Source of the DNA: Bacteroidota bacterium
GTDB taxonomy: Bacteria > Bacteroidota > Bacteroidia > NS11-12g > UBA955
Assembly (NCBI GenBank): GCA_963169345.1
Contig: CAUJCT010000053.1
Coordinates: 1-64,000, forward strand
Direction: 5' to 3'
DNA: 64,000 bases
Part shown: positions 18,371 through 28,109 of the stretch, piece after piece
Numbering within the stretch: the stretch's first letter is position 1
Layout: each line of letters begins with the position of its first letter
Notes under the pieces: model-generated
What the model saw: the letters and a program-made list of their open reading frames with translations, nothing else
The model's database searches: none
Told to the model about the DNA's origin: nothing
Position numbers and translations under genes: made by a program

Positions 18371-19224
18371 TGGTACACCTCAGCTTATCCATATTGCTAA
18401 GCGCAGGCTTGTTTGTGCTATTTAAAGTTTTTGCACAAAAAGGCATTTCCTTAATATCTGCCATTGTCGGCAATTATGTCGCCTGCATTATAGTCGGTTT
18501 GATAAGCGCACCTTCCAATAGTTTTATAAACTATAATTTATCAGCCATATTGATGCACTACTTATTGGGATTCTTATTTTTTGGCACTTTCTTATTAATG
18601 GGAAAATCTACTGCCATCAATGGAATTGGAATAACTGGTATGGCTGGAAAAATGTCTTTATTACTCACTGTTTTCATTCTTGGAGCTTTTGCGAATGAAC
18701 AAATAGCTTGGGTTGAGATACTGGCTTTAGTGCTCGGACTATTGGCATTGATAATAATGGGTATGGATGATTCTAAAAATTTGAAATTATCCAAAATCTG
18801 GATGCCGTTATTAATATTAATAGGTTCTGCTGTTATTGATGCCTGCCTGGCCTTGCTAAAACAATATCAGCTTAAAATGAACCTCGATCAGTCGCTGGGA
18901 ATAGTCTACACTTTTGCTGGTGCATTGACATTGGCTATACTTACAAATATCAGAGTATTGAAATCCGAAATACTGAACAAAAATGGGCTGTTATTAGGTT
19001 TAATACTTGGTTGTATCAATTACTATTCCGTCCACTTTTTATTATTGGGGATTGAACATCGGGCATCCTTAACTTTAAATCAGTTTTATTTAATCAATAA
19101 TATTGGCGTTGTTATTGTAACATTTCTGATTGGCGTAATGGCATTTAGAGAAAGTACAAATTGGAAAAGACTTTTAGGACTGATGCTTGCCATTTTATCC
19201 ATTTACATAGTGTTGAACCATTGA
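18370..19224 (+). CDS. EamA/DMT-family membrane transporter
   Basis: 284 residues, ten hydrophobic helices with short loops, in two repeated halves (about 1-135 and 140-284), as in drug/metabolite transporters. Substrate unknown. The ATG at 18370 uses the last base of the ribD TGA stop (TGATG), which supports translational coupling. A TTG one codon upstream is less likely. The next gene (YigZ) begins at a TTG overlapping this stop. Membership of the ribD run raises the possibility of a metabolite linked to flavin metabolism, but that is guesswork. Confidence 0.85.
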   Translation: MVHLSLSILLSAGLFVLFKVFAQKGISLISAIVGNYVACIIVGLISAPSNSFINYNLSAILMHYLLGFLFFGTFLLMGKSTAINGIGITGMAGKMSLLLTVFILGAFANEQIAWVEILALVLGLLALIIMGMDDSKNLKLSKIWMPLLILIGSAVIDACLALLKQYQLKMNLDQSLGIVYTFAGALTLAILTNIRVLKSEILNKNGLLLGLILGCINYYSVHFLLLGIEHRASLTLNQFYLINNIGVVIVTFLIGVMAFRESTNWKRLLGLMLAILSIYIVLNH

Positions 19225-19838
19225 GTCTGTTTAAGAGCACATACCGAAGTATTATCAACGATGCCTATTGTCTTTACAAATCAAAAGGAAGCAAGTTTCA
19301 TGCATACGCTTATTTAGTCAAAAACGAGGCAGAAATAAAAGTCAAACTAGCTGAATTGAAAATGCTATATCCGGATGCCACGCACCACTGCTATGCCTAT
19401 GTTTTAAATCCGGATGCCTCCGTTTTCAGGGCTAATGACGATGGTGAGCCTTCCGGAACAGCAGGAAGACCTATTCTGAGACAGATTCAAAAACTTGAAC
19501 TTACCAACACACTTGTAGTAGTTGTCAGATATTTCGGAGGAACACTTCTAGGTGTACCCGGTCTTATAGAAGCTTATGGTGAGTCGGCAGCTGAATGTCT
19601 TGCAAATTGTAAGGTTTCCGAATTTGATATCAGCGAAATTTATAAATTATCTGCACCTTTCGGGCTTGAAAACGAAGTCTATAAAATCTGCAAACAACAC
19701 CGGTTATCCCCTTTGCTCAAAAATGACAACGAGTGTTTTTCTGTAGAAATCACTGTACCTTTGCGTATAGTGGAGTCTTTTAAATCCGCAGTGACACAAC
19801 ATTATCAACTTAAATTAAAATACATAGGAGTAGGATGA
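19221..19838 (+). CDS. yigZ: YigZ/IMPACT family protein
   Basis: 205 residues. The N-terminal UPF0029/IMPACT domain has the family signatures KGSKFHAYAY (about 21-30), GEPSGTAGRPIL (about 74-85) and VVVVRYFGGTLLG (about 94-106). The C-terminal small alpha/beta domain (about 130-205) is the usual EF-G-V-like one. The role is poorly known; homologues bind nucleic acids or ribosomes and affect translation control. The start is the TTG at 19221, whose last two bases overlap the TGA of the upstream transporter; upstream in-frame codons encode the tail of that gene in another frame. The stop overlaps the next ATG (ATGA). Confidence 0.9.
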   Translation: MSLFKSTYRSIINDAYCLYKSKGSKFHAYAYLVKNEAEIKVKLAELKMLYPDATHHCYAYVLNPDASVFRANDDGEPSGTAGRPILRQIQKLELTNTLVVVVRYFGGTLLGVPGLIEAYGESAAECLANCKVSEFDISEIYKLSAPFGLENEVYKICKQHRLSPLLKNDNECFSVEITVPLRIVESFKSAVTQHYQLKLKYIGVG

Positions 19839-22243
19839 AATTGTCAAGACTTCTAATTGTCATATTACTTAATGCTTGTCCGGCTCTCTACGGACAAATC
19901 AACGATTATTTTAAAATAAAGGACGTTAAATCTTATCGTTTCGACCACCTGATGCTGGAAAATGATAAGGATATTAGTAATTTCACTAAAAACGTTTCTG
20001 AATTTAATTACATAGAGGCATTAAAAGTTGGCCATACCGGTCAATTAGACTACTTATTAAAGGTCCTGCATCAATGCTATGCCCTCAAAGAACTTAATCT
20101 TATTGATTACAGAGGCGACTTTAATGAACATACGTTTGATTCCGCAACAGATATTGAGATACTTCATATAACCATCTCCGAAGAAAAACTCGAACAGATT
20201 AAATATCTGACTGATCTTACAAAGCTACAAACTCTATACATTTACATACTTGGAAAGCCCGAAAATACTGAAGCAATCAAATATCTGCCACAACTAAAAG
20301 AACTGCATATTATTGGAGATTTTTTGCCTAAAGACCTTGCATCGATTGTTGGTTATGCTTCTCAACAAAGGTTATTAAATGTATTCGGTCTAAGTCTCGA
20401 CAGAATTACTGATTTACCTGAATCTATCACTAAATACCGCCTGTTAAGCAAACTGGTATTGTATGATAATTTGTCTGTTTTTACCAATCAGGGTATAGAA
20501 GATTTAAGCGAAGATAAAGTCAGCATTATGTTCGACTTATTCACAGATGCCATCAGTGCAATTGCTATTTCGTATTATTCAAACTCAGGCAGTTTAAGTG
20601 ATTTTGAAGTTGAATTTTTACAAAAACTATACAAAGGTGAAATCGTGCCTCAGCAGTTTGATCAGCCCGAACAAGTTTCTGAAGATGGATTTACTATTCC
20701 ATTTAAAAAGGAATTTCAACCCGACTTCCCAAAGTCGCCTGAATTTAATTCACCTTATACATCCATACAACCAAACGAAGAACAATTCACTATTGACCCA
20801 ACACAGAGCAATGTCTTACACTCACAAACAGGGATGAAACTGACAATTGCAGCTAATAGTTTTGTCAATGAAAAAGGAGAAATCATCAAGGACCCCGTCT
20901 ACATAAAATTAATGCAAATAGTGACGCCACAGGAAATTTTGTTTGCAGGATTAAGCATGAATCAGGGGGGATTGCAATTCAACAATAAATTTATATTTAA
21001 TATTCAGGCAAGTGCCGAAAAGGGTTCTGCAAAGCTTAAAGATGGTTATCAAATCAAAGTTCATATGCCAGTAGCGGTTGATTCATCAAGAGCTCACTTT
21101 TACGATTACGAATCAAATACATGGCAGGATTTAGGATTCTATTATCAGGTATTTGAAAACAATTTTGAACCAATAGATTTTTACAAAATTGAAAACTCCA
21201 TCAGCAGCAATCAAGTGTACTTATTTGATACTTCGAGTTTCCATACAAGATTTGCCAGTCAGCATGCCTTGTTCTTAAATGATAAAGACAACTTCAGTCA
21301 ATTGGTATTCAAGAAAAAATCCTTTTATACCGATTTGGACCGGACCTGGACCAGAAATTACAACGCATCCGGCAAAATGACCGGTATCAAAATAAAAAAG
21401 GGTAAATCTCTGGTAAAAATACAGAAGGTAATCCCTAAAGTCAGAAACAGATCCCGTCAGTATTTCAAACTCATTGACCGCACCGGTATAAACCTTTTCA
21501 GTGAATTGAAAGCGCTTAAAAACACCAATTTCAATGTTGCTATAAATCCTGAAAACAAAAGAGAATTCAACGATAATTTTATTAAAAACATCAAATACAC
21601 GGATGTCCGTGTTAAATATGATAAAGGCCGCGATTACTGCGAAATTTTATTGAAAACTTATGATGGTTACAGAAAAATTAAAGCTTATATAACCGATTCT
21701 GATGACAAGGAAATCATAAAAAAGCAATTGAAAAAATTTGAAAAAGCCTACTCTAAATATTTGAGATTGATGTCAAAGAGACAATCTGAGTTCGATTTTT
21801 TAAATGGTCAGAGGTACAATGAATACAAACAGTATACAGCAGATAGAATTAAAAATCTGGAGAAAAACGGACAATTTCCCGAATTGAAAATTCATCAGCT
21901 TGGCACTTTTGGCTATTTTTATAATTGTATCCCGGAGTTTAACACCAATCTGATTGCTCAATACACTGATTTAAGAGGACTTCCAATTGATATAAAGTCT
22001 ATTTATATGATTGATATCCGTTATAACACCTTGTTTAAAATCAATGTTGGGAATCTGAGCATCGACCCATCCAACAGTGCCTATATCATTGCAACAGATT
22101 ATTCGGGCAATCTGTATTATGCCAACAAAGACGATATTGTGAGCACCAATCTCAGCAATAATTCGCTCACCTATATCAAACTTAAGAAAGTGCCTGGGAA
22201 TATTACAACGATTTCTGCTTTCAGCAATTTGATTAAAAACTAG
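19835..22243 (+). CDS. Secreted LRR plus ZU5-like protein
   Basis: 802 residues with a Sec signal peptide (about 1-20, ending CPALYGQ). Residues about 60-240 hold irregular leucine-rich repeats (LKELNLIDY, LQTLYIYIL, LKELHIIGD, LSKLVLYDN). Residues about 325-440 hold a stretch of the type MKLTIAANSFVNEKGEIIKD...QEILFAGLSMNQGG, resembling ZU5-like domains of Bacteroidota surface proteins. The remainder is Lys/Tyr-rich and unassigned. No T9SS tail. Function unknown; LRR suggests binding to proteins or glycans. It overlaps yigZ by ATGA and ends the ribD run. Confidence 0.7.
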   Translation: MKLSRLLIVILLNACPALYGQINDYFKIKDVKSYRFDHLMLENDKDISNFTKNVSEFNYIEALKVGHTGQLDYLLKVLHQCYALKELNLIDYRGDFNEHTFDSATDIEILHITISEEKLEQIKYLTDLTKLQTLYIYILGKPENTEAIKYLPQLKELHIIGDFLPKDLASIVGYASQQRLLNVFGLSLDRITDLPESITKYRLLSKLVLYDNLSVFTNQGIEDLSEDKVSIMFDLFTDAISAIAISYYSNSGSLSDFEVEFLQKLYKGEIVPQQFDQPEQVSEDGFTIPFKKEFQPDFPKSPEFNSPYTSIQPNEEQFTIDPTQSNVLHSQTGMKLTIAANSFVNEKGEIIKDPVYIKLMQIVTPQEILFAGLSMNQGGLQFNNKFIFNIQASAEKGSAKLKDGYQIKVHMPVAVDSSRAHFYDYESNTWQDLGFYYQVFENNFEPIDFYKIENSISSNQVYLFDTSSFHTRFASQHALFLNDKDNFSQLVFKKKSFYTDLDRTWTRNYNASGKMTGIKIKKGKSLVKIQKVIPKVRNRSRQYFKLIDRTGINLFSELKALKNTNFNVAINPENKREFNDNFIKNIKYTDVRVKYDKGRDYCEILLKTYDGYRKIKAYITDSDDKEIIKKQLKKFEKAYSKYLRLMSKRQSEFDFLNGQRYNEYKQYTADRIKNLEKNGQFPELKIHQLGTFGYFYNCIPEFNTNLIAQYTDLRGLPIDIKSIYMIDIRYNTLFKINVGNLSIDPSNSAYIIATDYSGNLYYANKDDIVSTNLSNNSLTYIKLKKVPGNITTISAFSNLIKN

Positions 22244-22275
22244 GCATTAAGAGACTTAGTTAAATCAACTAAATT

Positions 22276-23571
22276 TTACTGCGTAATGGTAATTCGAATC
22301 TGATCGGAAGAAACACCTTTATATTCAATTCTAATCATGTACGAACCTGATGGTACATCCTCCAGCAGCACTTTTGCCTCACCCCTCAAATCATCCAGCT
22401 GCAAGGTATAAACTACTCTCCCGGCATTATCAAGTACTTTTACAACAGGCATTTCCTCAGTATAATTTTCGCTGCTTACACTATAATAAAAATAGAAAAC
22501 ATTCTTCGCTGGATTTGGAAACGCTTGTCCTAACTCAATCTTACACATCTCAGCTCCTTTGGTATTAATAACTTCCTTCTTTAATACCGGATTGGCTATG
22601 GTTGGTTTCTGAATCAATGTATTTGGCATAACAGTACCTTGATTAAAGCTTGCCCTGAATGCTCTCTCGTCAAAAATTCCATATTGGGTGCTGCTGTCTT
22701 TCATTTGAAAATCCATGAAAAATATATCATTTCTATTCCAAAAAATATCACTGAGCACCATTACCATCTTATCTGCCGATTCGGCCATTCGCAATTGAGT
22801 AACACGCAAGTGTCTTTCAAATTCTTTCACTTTGTAAACCGTAGCTCCAAACTCTTCCTTAACATCGTTACGCACTTTGCAAAACAGCACATAAGGAAAG
22901 TCGTCGTCCGTAAAATAATAAGTCAGACCATCCATGCTCAGCATACCCATTTCGCGTTTATAAACAGAAACAGAACCGTTAAAGGCATAAGTATTATCAC
23001 CGGTTTTAACATACTTACACATATTTGAATGCTCTTCTCTGTTATTGACATAAGCGTACATAATACTCTTATCGCTATTAAAGCTTAAATAAGACAGCGG
23101 ACCGGAAATTGAATTGTCAATTGTGTTGACTATCTGAATCTCTTCCACATCTGTCCATTTTGTTTTGGATTTCTCTTCTGTTTGCACACATTTATACAAT
23201 TTTGACCCACTAACAAAATAGAGTTCATCCATTTCTTTACTTAACCAGCATGAGCGGATAGGTTCCTTAAACCCTGCAATACTTAAAGGAACCGGCACAG
23301 TCCATTTACCGGTACTTTGCTCCTTCTGGCAGTAAAACAACCAGTCGTAACTCTGATTATTGGTATAAAAAAGGTGCTGCCCATCGTTTGAAATAAAGGG
23401 ATAAGATTCAGTTTTACATCTTTCATTAAATTCAAAAGGTGATAACTCGACAGTATTAAAAATTAAGTTTTCGCAGTCTCCCAAACTGCTGGAGTTGTTA
23501 TTTTGATTCTGTGCTGATAGCGTCAGAACCGAACTAATAAGGCAGACAAGAACAGTAGAGCTTATCTTCAT
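22276..23571 (-). CDS. T9SS-sorted secreted protein with beta-propeller-like repeats
   Basis: 431 residues: Sec signal peptide (about 1-20), a body with PD40/WD40-like phrases (SNDGQHLFYTNN, SKEMDELYFVSGSKLYKC, SMDGLTYYFTDDD), then a C-terminal T9SS type A sorting domain from about 345. This contains GQAFPNPAKNVFYFYYS, VKVLDNAGRVVY and GSYMIRIEYKG. The protein is therefore probably exported through the outer membrane and anchored or released. Ligand unknown. A -7 box 5 nt before the ATG gives a near-leaderless message. It lies downstream of the TolC/MFP pair on the same strand but has its own promoter. Confidence 0.85.
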   Translation of the reverse strand: MKISSTVLVCLISSVLTLSAQNQNNNSSSLGDCENLIFNTVELSPFEFNERCKTESYPFISNDGQHLFYTNNQSYDWLFYCQKEQSTGKWTVPVPLSIAGFKEPIRSCWLSKEMDELYFVSGSKLYKCVQTEEKSKTKWTDVEEIQIVNTIDNSISGPLSYLSFNSDKSIMYAYVNNREEHSNMCKYVKTGDNTYAFNGSVSVYKREMGMLSMDGLTYYFTDDDFPYVLFCKVRNDVKEEFGATVYKVKEFERHLRVTQLRMAESADKMVMVLSDIFWNRNDIFFMDFQMKDSSTQYGIFDERAFRASFNQGTVMPNTLIQKPTIANPVLKKEVINTKGAEMCKIELGQAFPNPAKNVFYFYYSVSSENYTEEMPVVKVLDNAGRVVYTLQLDDLRGEAKVLLEDVPSGSYMIRIEYKGVSSDQIRITITQ

Positions 23572-23576
23572 AAGTA

Positions 23577-23584
23577 CAAAGATA
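23577..23584 (-). promoter_or_regulatory. -7 box of T9SS protein gene
   Basis: Minus-strand TATCTTTG, exact TAnnTTTG, 5 nt upstream of the ATG at 23571. Confidence 0.6.
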
Positions 23585-23637
23585 ACGCATATTGTATTCG
23601 AAAATTATATGCTTGTTATTTGCAAATGTTCATATCT

Positions 23638-24921
23638 CTATTTAGAAGGCGTTTCATAGAGTTTTTCCTTGTCAACCACCTGAACATTTGTCCCATCACT
23701 AATTTTCATATTAATGGCTTCGTATGGTGCAGAAATCACTTGCTCATCTTTTTTCAAACCTTCTAAAACTTTGATATATCTGGTATCCTGAATACCGGTT
23801 TTTATGGCCTTTTTAACAGCTTTACCATTCGCAAAAACAAAAACCACCTCTTCCTTCTCAGCAGCATTGTCTTTTTTCTCTTTTAAAGTGACTGATGACA
23901 CCGGAATTGCCAGAACATTTGATTCCTGATTGGTGTATATGTGAACCGTTGAGCTCATACCAGGGCGAAAAGGCATTTTACCTCCGTTTTCTTTCATAAC
24001 CTCTTCATAGGATGATTGTAAAATAAGAATTTTAACTTCATACTTAGTCACTTGCTCTGTTGAAACCAATGAGTTGCTTGACTTTGAACTATTAGCCACT
24101 TCAGTTACGATACCTTTAAATTTCTTGCCATTATAAGCATCAACCTCAATACCTGCCGAATCTCCCACACTCACTCTGACAATGTCATTTTCGTTAACTT
24201 CCACTCTTACTTCCATTCGGCTTAAATCTGAAATTCTCATCATTTCTGTACCTGCCATCTGTGCTGTACCAACTACCCTCTCTCCTTTCTTTGATACTAA
24301 ACCTGTAACGACACCATCAGTTGGTGCCACAACTGTAGTTCTCTGATAATTTTTTCCTGCCTGAGCTACATTTGCTTCAACTGATCTGGTATTGTAAATA
24401 GAAGCCATAGCCTGTTTCTCTGCAGCCTGCAAATCAGCCTTTGCCATTTCATACTGCGTCTGGGCATTGTTAAACTCCTGCTGACTGATCACTTTATCTT
24501 TATAAAGCTTCTCCTGCATTTCGAAGTTTTTCTTTTGATTTTCTACATTGGCCTTGGTTCTTAGCAACTGTGCCTGAATATTCTCAGATGTTGCTTTGGC
24601 ATTGTTTAATCCGGCTTTTGCCTGCTCCAGCTGTGTTTGATAAATATCCGGATTGATACGAACCAGTAATTGCCCTTTACGCACTGTGTCACCTTCTTTA
24701 ACGTATAACTCAGTGATTTCACCAGATACGTCGGGACTAATCTTAACCTCATTCTCAGGATATATAGTACCACTTGCAGTTACTTCCTCAACTATGTTCC
24801 TGTAACTTACTTTTTCGACTGCTACTTGTATCCCTTTTTTATCCTTCTTTCCAAAGATGGCTAAAAGTATGAGCAAAAGAAGAATTGCTCCGATGGAAAT
24901 AAATATTTTTTTCTTAGTCAT
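23638..24921 (-). CDS. HlyD/MacA-type efflux periplasmic adaptor
   Basis: Membrane fusion protein, 427 residues. One N-terminal membrane anchor (about 6-24) is followed by a first lipoyl half (EVKISPDVSGEITELYVKEGDTVRKGQLL, read in segments at about 57-85). A long coiled-coil hairpin spans about 95-180, and the second lipoyl half PTDGVVTGLVSKKGERV about 200-216. Beta-barrel and membrane-proximal domains follow. It starts 10 nt after the tolC-like stop, so the two form an operon that would bridge inner and outer membranes. The usual third partner, a MacB-like ABC permease or RND pump, is not next to it; the neighbour is a T9SS protein. Confidence 0.9.
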   Translation of the reverse strand: MTKKKIFISIGAILLLLILLAIFGKKDKKGIQVAVEKVSYRNIVEEVTASGTIYPENEVKISPDVSGEITELYVKEGDTVRKGQLLVRINPDIYQTQLEQAKAGLNNAKATSENIQAQLLRTKANVENQKKNFEMQEKLYKDKVISQQEFNNAQTQYEMAKADLQAAEKQAMASIYNTRSVEANVAQAGKNYQRTTVVAPTDGVVTGLVSKKGERVVGTAQMAGTEMMRISDLSRMEVRVEVNENDIVRVSVGDSAGIEVDAYNGKKFKGIVTEVANSSKSSNSLVSTEQVTKYEVKILILQSSYEEVMKENGGKMPFRPGMSSTVHIYTNQESNVLAIPVSSVTLKEKKDNAAEKEEVVFVFANGKAVKKAIKTGIQDTRYIKVLEGLKKDEQVISAPYEAINMKISDGTNVQVVDKEKLYETPSK

Positions 24922-24931
24922 TTGCTGATTA

Positions 24932-26347
24932 TTAGAATTGAATTGGTTTTCCTTTATAGTATTCCAGAATTAATGCTCTGAACAGTAATTCAAATCTGGC
25001 TTGTGTCTCGCTCGACTGAGCCTGTAAATAACTGTTCTTTGCCTGAATAAAATCGAATGAAGTTGAAGCTCCGGCATCATAGCGTTTTTGCACATAATCC
25101 AAACTCAGTTTCTGTGCCTCGATATTATTTTTAGCAGCCTTATAACGCGCCAAAGCTGAGTTATAGTTGGTAACAGCTATCTGAATATCGTTCAACAACG
25201 TATTCTTTATTTTTAACAGGTTGATTTCACTCGATTGTATCTGAATCTTTGCTTTTTGGTATTGATTGTGCACCTGGAAACCATTGAACAAAGTCCATGA
25301 CATACTTACACCCAAACTTTGACCTAAGTTGTCCTTCAACTGCTTTCCAAAATCTATAGTTTGAGTATTGTAACTAAAAGTTGGCTGCAATACTATATCA
25401 TTGGTGTTTTGAGTGACACCAATTGCTTGAGTGCCTGTTTGTGTTGCTCCTGTAATTGTTTTGGCACTTTGAGAATACACAGTGCTGATATTACCATAAA
25501 GTGATATACTTGGCGCCATAAATCCACGCGCATATTTGGATTGGAATACGGAGGACTGATATTGCATCTCAGCAGCTTTAACCTGGGGCATATTGCCTAA
25601 AGCCAACTGATAAATCTCAGTTGCAGAAAATTCATTACCAGGAATCTCTTCTGCAATTTCAGGAATAGATATATTTAACTCACTTTCAACCGGCATCTGC
25701 ATTAAGGTTTTGAGATTAATAATGGCTGATGACTTAGAGCTTTCGGCTGTTACAAGATTCAGCTCCTCATTGGCCAATTGTGCCTTCAGACTCAGCAAAG
25801 CACTCAAATCGCTAGTTCCTGCATCTACCATTTTTTGAGCTCTTTCAATTCTGGTCTTGGTACTTTCAATCTGAAATCTGGCATTCTTAATATTTTCTTC
25901 TGCTTGAATAGCTTGTAAGAAAGCTGCAGAAATACTTAATGCAATTTGATTTTTTATTGTCTGAATACTCTCATTACTGGCAGAATTCAACAAATCTTTA
26001 GACTTAATGTTATTGATATTTTGCATACCACTGTACAACATGACACTGGCATTCAAACTAAAGTTATTTGTCCGGATGGTTTGATTGATAAACGTATTTG
26101 TAAACCTGTCAATTGTACGTCCGAACTGATAGTTCTGACCGGCACTGGTACTTACTGAAGGCAACATAGCCAATCTGGCTTGGGTTGCATCAAGTTCAGA
26201 ACTTCTGGCATTCAGCATGTATTGTCTGACATCCAGATTGTTCATCCAGGCATATTCTATACACTGTTTTAGAGTAAATCCATCTGTTTGGGCATTAATC
26301 TGTCCAAAAGTCAGACTTAATAACAGTAAGATTGCGTTTTTCAACAT
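24932..26347 (-). CDS. TolC family outer-membrane efflux protein
   Basis: 471 residues with a signal peptide (about 1-19, ending FGQINAQ). Two outer-membrane-efflux repeats make the TolC helical barrel: GFTLKQCIEYAWMNNLDVRQ at the start (about 23-42), LALGNMPQVKAAEMQYQSS near 245, and the repeat-end motif YVQKRYDAGASTSFDFIQAK near 421. It forms the exit duct of a tripartite exporter with the adaptor encoded next. A weak -7 box (TATTTTCG) lies about 20 nt upstream of the ATG. Confidence 0.92.
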   Translation of the reverse strand: MLKNAILLLLSLTFGQINAQTDGFTLKQCIEYAWMNNLDVRQYMLNARSSELDATQARLAMLPSVSTSAGQNYQFGRTIDRFTNTFINQTIRTNNFSLNASVMLYSGMQNINNIKSKDLLNSASNESIQTIKNQIALSISAAFLQAIQAEENIKNARFQIESTKTRIERAQKMVDAGTSDLSALLSLKAQLANEELNLVTAESSKSSAIINLKTLMQMPVESELNISIPEIAEEIPGNEFSATEIYQLALGNMPQVKAAEMQYQSSVFQSKYARGFMAPSISLYGNISTVYSQSAKTITGATQTGTQAIGVTQNTNDIVLQPTFSYNTQTIDFGKQLKDNLGQSLGVSMSWTLFNGFQVHNQYQKAKIQIQSSEINLLKIKNTLLNDIQIAVTNYNSALARYKAAKNNIEAQKLSLDYVQKRYDAGASTSFDFIQAKNSYLQAQSSETQARFELLFRALILEYYKGKPIQF

Positions 26348-26366
26348 AGGCCGATAATTTAAGGGT

Positions 26367-26374
26367 CGAAAATA
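26367..26374 (-). promoter_or_regulatory. Probable -7 box of tolC-adaptor operon
   Basis: Minus-strand TATTTTCG, one mismatch from TAnnTTTG, 19 nt before the ATG. Moderate support only. Confidence 0.35.
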
Positions 26375-26483
26375 GGCCTAATTTTCCAACCCAAAAAAAT
26401 GACTTCGATAAAATCAGTAAGGCGGCGATAAAAATTTTAGAATGAATTCAAGTAGAAGAGTCTTTAAATGTCAAGCAATCGAC

Positions 26484-27944
26484 TCAATGAACCAGTTTGG
26501 AGACTATCTCAGCACTTCTCAGACAAAGAGGTATTCCTCCTCCCGGATGCACACTTCCTCCGCATAAATAGAGTCCTTCGAGGTCCGATTTAAAATTAGG
26601 ATGTCTGAAAAAAGCTGCCATTCTCGAATTGCTGCTGCCTCCATACAATGCCCCTTTAAAAGATGAAGTCTTTAATTCTATTAACCTTGGATCCAAAACC
26701 TCCTCAACCTGAATCAACTTTTCAATGTCTTTGCCAAGATGTTTACTAAGTTTCCTTAAAATATCTGTTCTGCATGTTTTAATCAGCTCATCCCAATTCT
26801 GTCCATTGTTGGCTGGTGCATTTACCATGACAAACCAATTCTCATGTCCTCTCGGAGCATCGTCAGGTTTATGCTTTGAGGTAACATTGATATAAACAGT
26901 GGGGTCATTAAATAAATCACCGGATTTAAAAATATGCTTGAACTCCATCTCGTAATCAGCACTGAAGAAAATATTATGTAATCCAAGCTGCTCGAAAGTA
27001 TCTGAAATGCCCCAATAAAAGATCAATGCACTGCTGCTGGGTTCTCTGTGCCTCACTTTTTCAGGCATTGTAAAGTCTTTCAACAACTTGTCGTATGTGT
27101 GATAAATATCCATATTACTGACCACATTGTCACAATAATAATTGCCAGTCTTTGTGCGGACACCTTTAATTTTATTGCCTTCTGTAATAATGGATTCCAC
27201 TTTGGTATTGAATAGAAAAACGATTCCTTGTCGTATCGCCAAATCGTAGAGAACATTGGAAATATCAGCCATACCTTTTTCAGGAAAATAGGTTCCGACT
27301 CCGAATTCCAAATGCGGAATGACGCTCAGAGTTGCCGGGGCTACATAAGGATTACTACCATTATAAGTTGCGAACCTGTTAAATAACTGCACAGTGCGGG
27401 GATGTTTAAAGTAGCGGGCATGATGCCTGTGCATACTTCTAAACATATTCAGTTTCCAAAGATTCAATATACCTCTGATGCCACTCTGACTGGTATAAGT
27501 AGAGACTTTATGTAATGAATTTTCAAGAAAAACCGGGGAAGTGATGTTATACAAATACTCACTTTTCCGGAGATAGCTTTTTATTTTACTGCTGCTTTCA
27601 CCGTTTTGTCTTGCGAGTTCTTCAGATAATTGGTCTCTGTCGGAAGGACAAATAAACCGTGCACCATCTTCATAAAAGTAGTGACAACTTTCATTTAGTT
27701 TTTTATAATTGAAGTATTGTCGCGGGTTCTCTCCAAATAAATGAAACAATTCATCCACTAAAGAAGGCATAGTGAACAATGAAGGACCGGCATCAAAACG
27801 ATATCCGCCTTTTTCAAATTCCGTTAGTTTACCCCCGGGATAGGCATTGGATTCAAACACATGAACCTCATGTCCTTTGGCTCTCAACCTCAATGCAGTC
27901 GCTATTCCGGCAATTCCCGATCCTATGACGATTGTCTTAGCCAT
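26484..27944 (-). CDS. Carotenoid desaturase (CrtI/CrtD family)
   Basis: FAD-dependent phytoene-desaturase-type enzyme of 486 residues. The N-terminal dinucleotide-binding motif GSGIAGIATALRLRAKG (about 8-24) is followed by Glu-containing VFESNAYPGGKL. The C-terminal FAD motif ends LYLCGGSVHPGGGIPLCLRS (about 455-475), diagnostic for this family. The YRFDAGPSLFTMPSLVDELF block near 48-67 resembles 1-hydroxycarotenoid 3,4-desaturase (CrtD) of Bacteroidota more than CrtI, but subfamily assignment needs a tree. No other carotenoid gene (crtB, crtY, crtZ) is in the window, so it stands alone. Divergent from the VWA-like gene. Confidence 0.88.
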   Translation of the reverse strand: MAKTIVIGSGIAGIATALRLRAKGHEVHVFESNAYPGGKLTEFEKGGYRFDAGPSLFTMPSLVDELFHLFGENPRQYFNYKKLNESCHYFYEDGARFICPSDRDQLSEELARQNGESSSKIKSYLRKSEYLYNITSPVFLENSLHKVSTYTSQSGIRGILNLWKLNMFRSMHRHHARYFKHPRTVQLFNRFATYNGSNPYVAPATLSVIPHLEFGVGTYFPEKGMADISNVLYDLAIRQGIVFLFNTKVESIITEGNKIKGVRTKTGNYYCDNVVSNMDIYHTYDKLLKDFTMPEKVRHREPSSSALIFYWGISDTFEQLGLHNIFFSADYEMEFKHIFKSGDLFNDPTVYINVTSKHKPDDAPRGHENWFVMVNAPANNGQNWDELIKTCRTDILRKLSKHLGKDIEKLIQVEEVLDPRLIELKTSSFKGALYGGSSNSRMAAFFRHPNFKSDLEGLYLCGGSVHPGGGIPLCLRSAEIVSKLVH

Positions 27945-28095
27945 TAAGTCTATAGCAATCTAAATCGAAAATTGTTTGCGATGTGAATAAAATTTTAATT
28001 CTAAATTCATAAAATATTCGCTCAGGTCTTGAGTTAAAATGAAATAGCTTTCCTCATTTTTTAGTCATGCTGACAACTTGAAGAAGAAAATCATT

Positions 28096-28103
28096 TAAAT
28101 TTG
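28096..28103 (+). promoter_or_regulatory. -7 box of VWA-like gene
   Basis: TAAATTTG, exact consensus, ends 6 nt before the ATG at 28110. An in-frame TTG at 28101 lies inside the box and is rejected as a start. Confidence 0.6.
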
Positions 28104-28109
28104 CCTAAA

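Noticed and set aside
22256..22272. Terminator between the LRR and T9SS genes
   Set aside because: The TTAGTT/AACTAA stem has only six pairs and no clear T-run.
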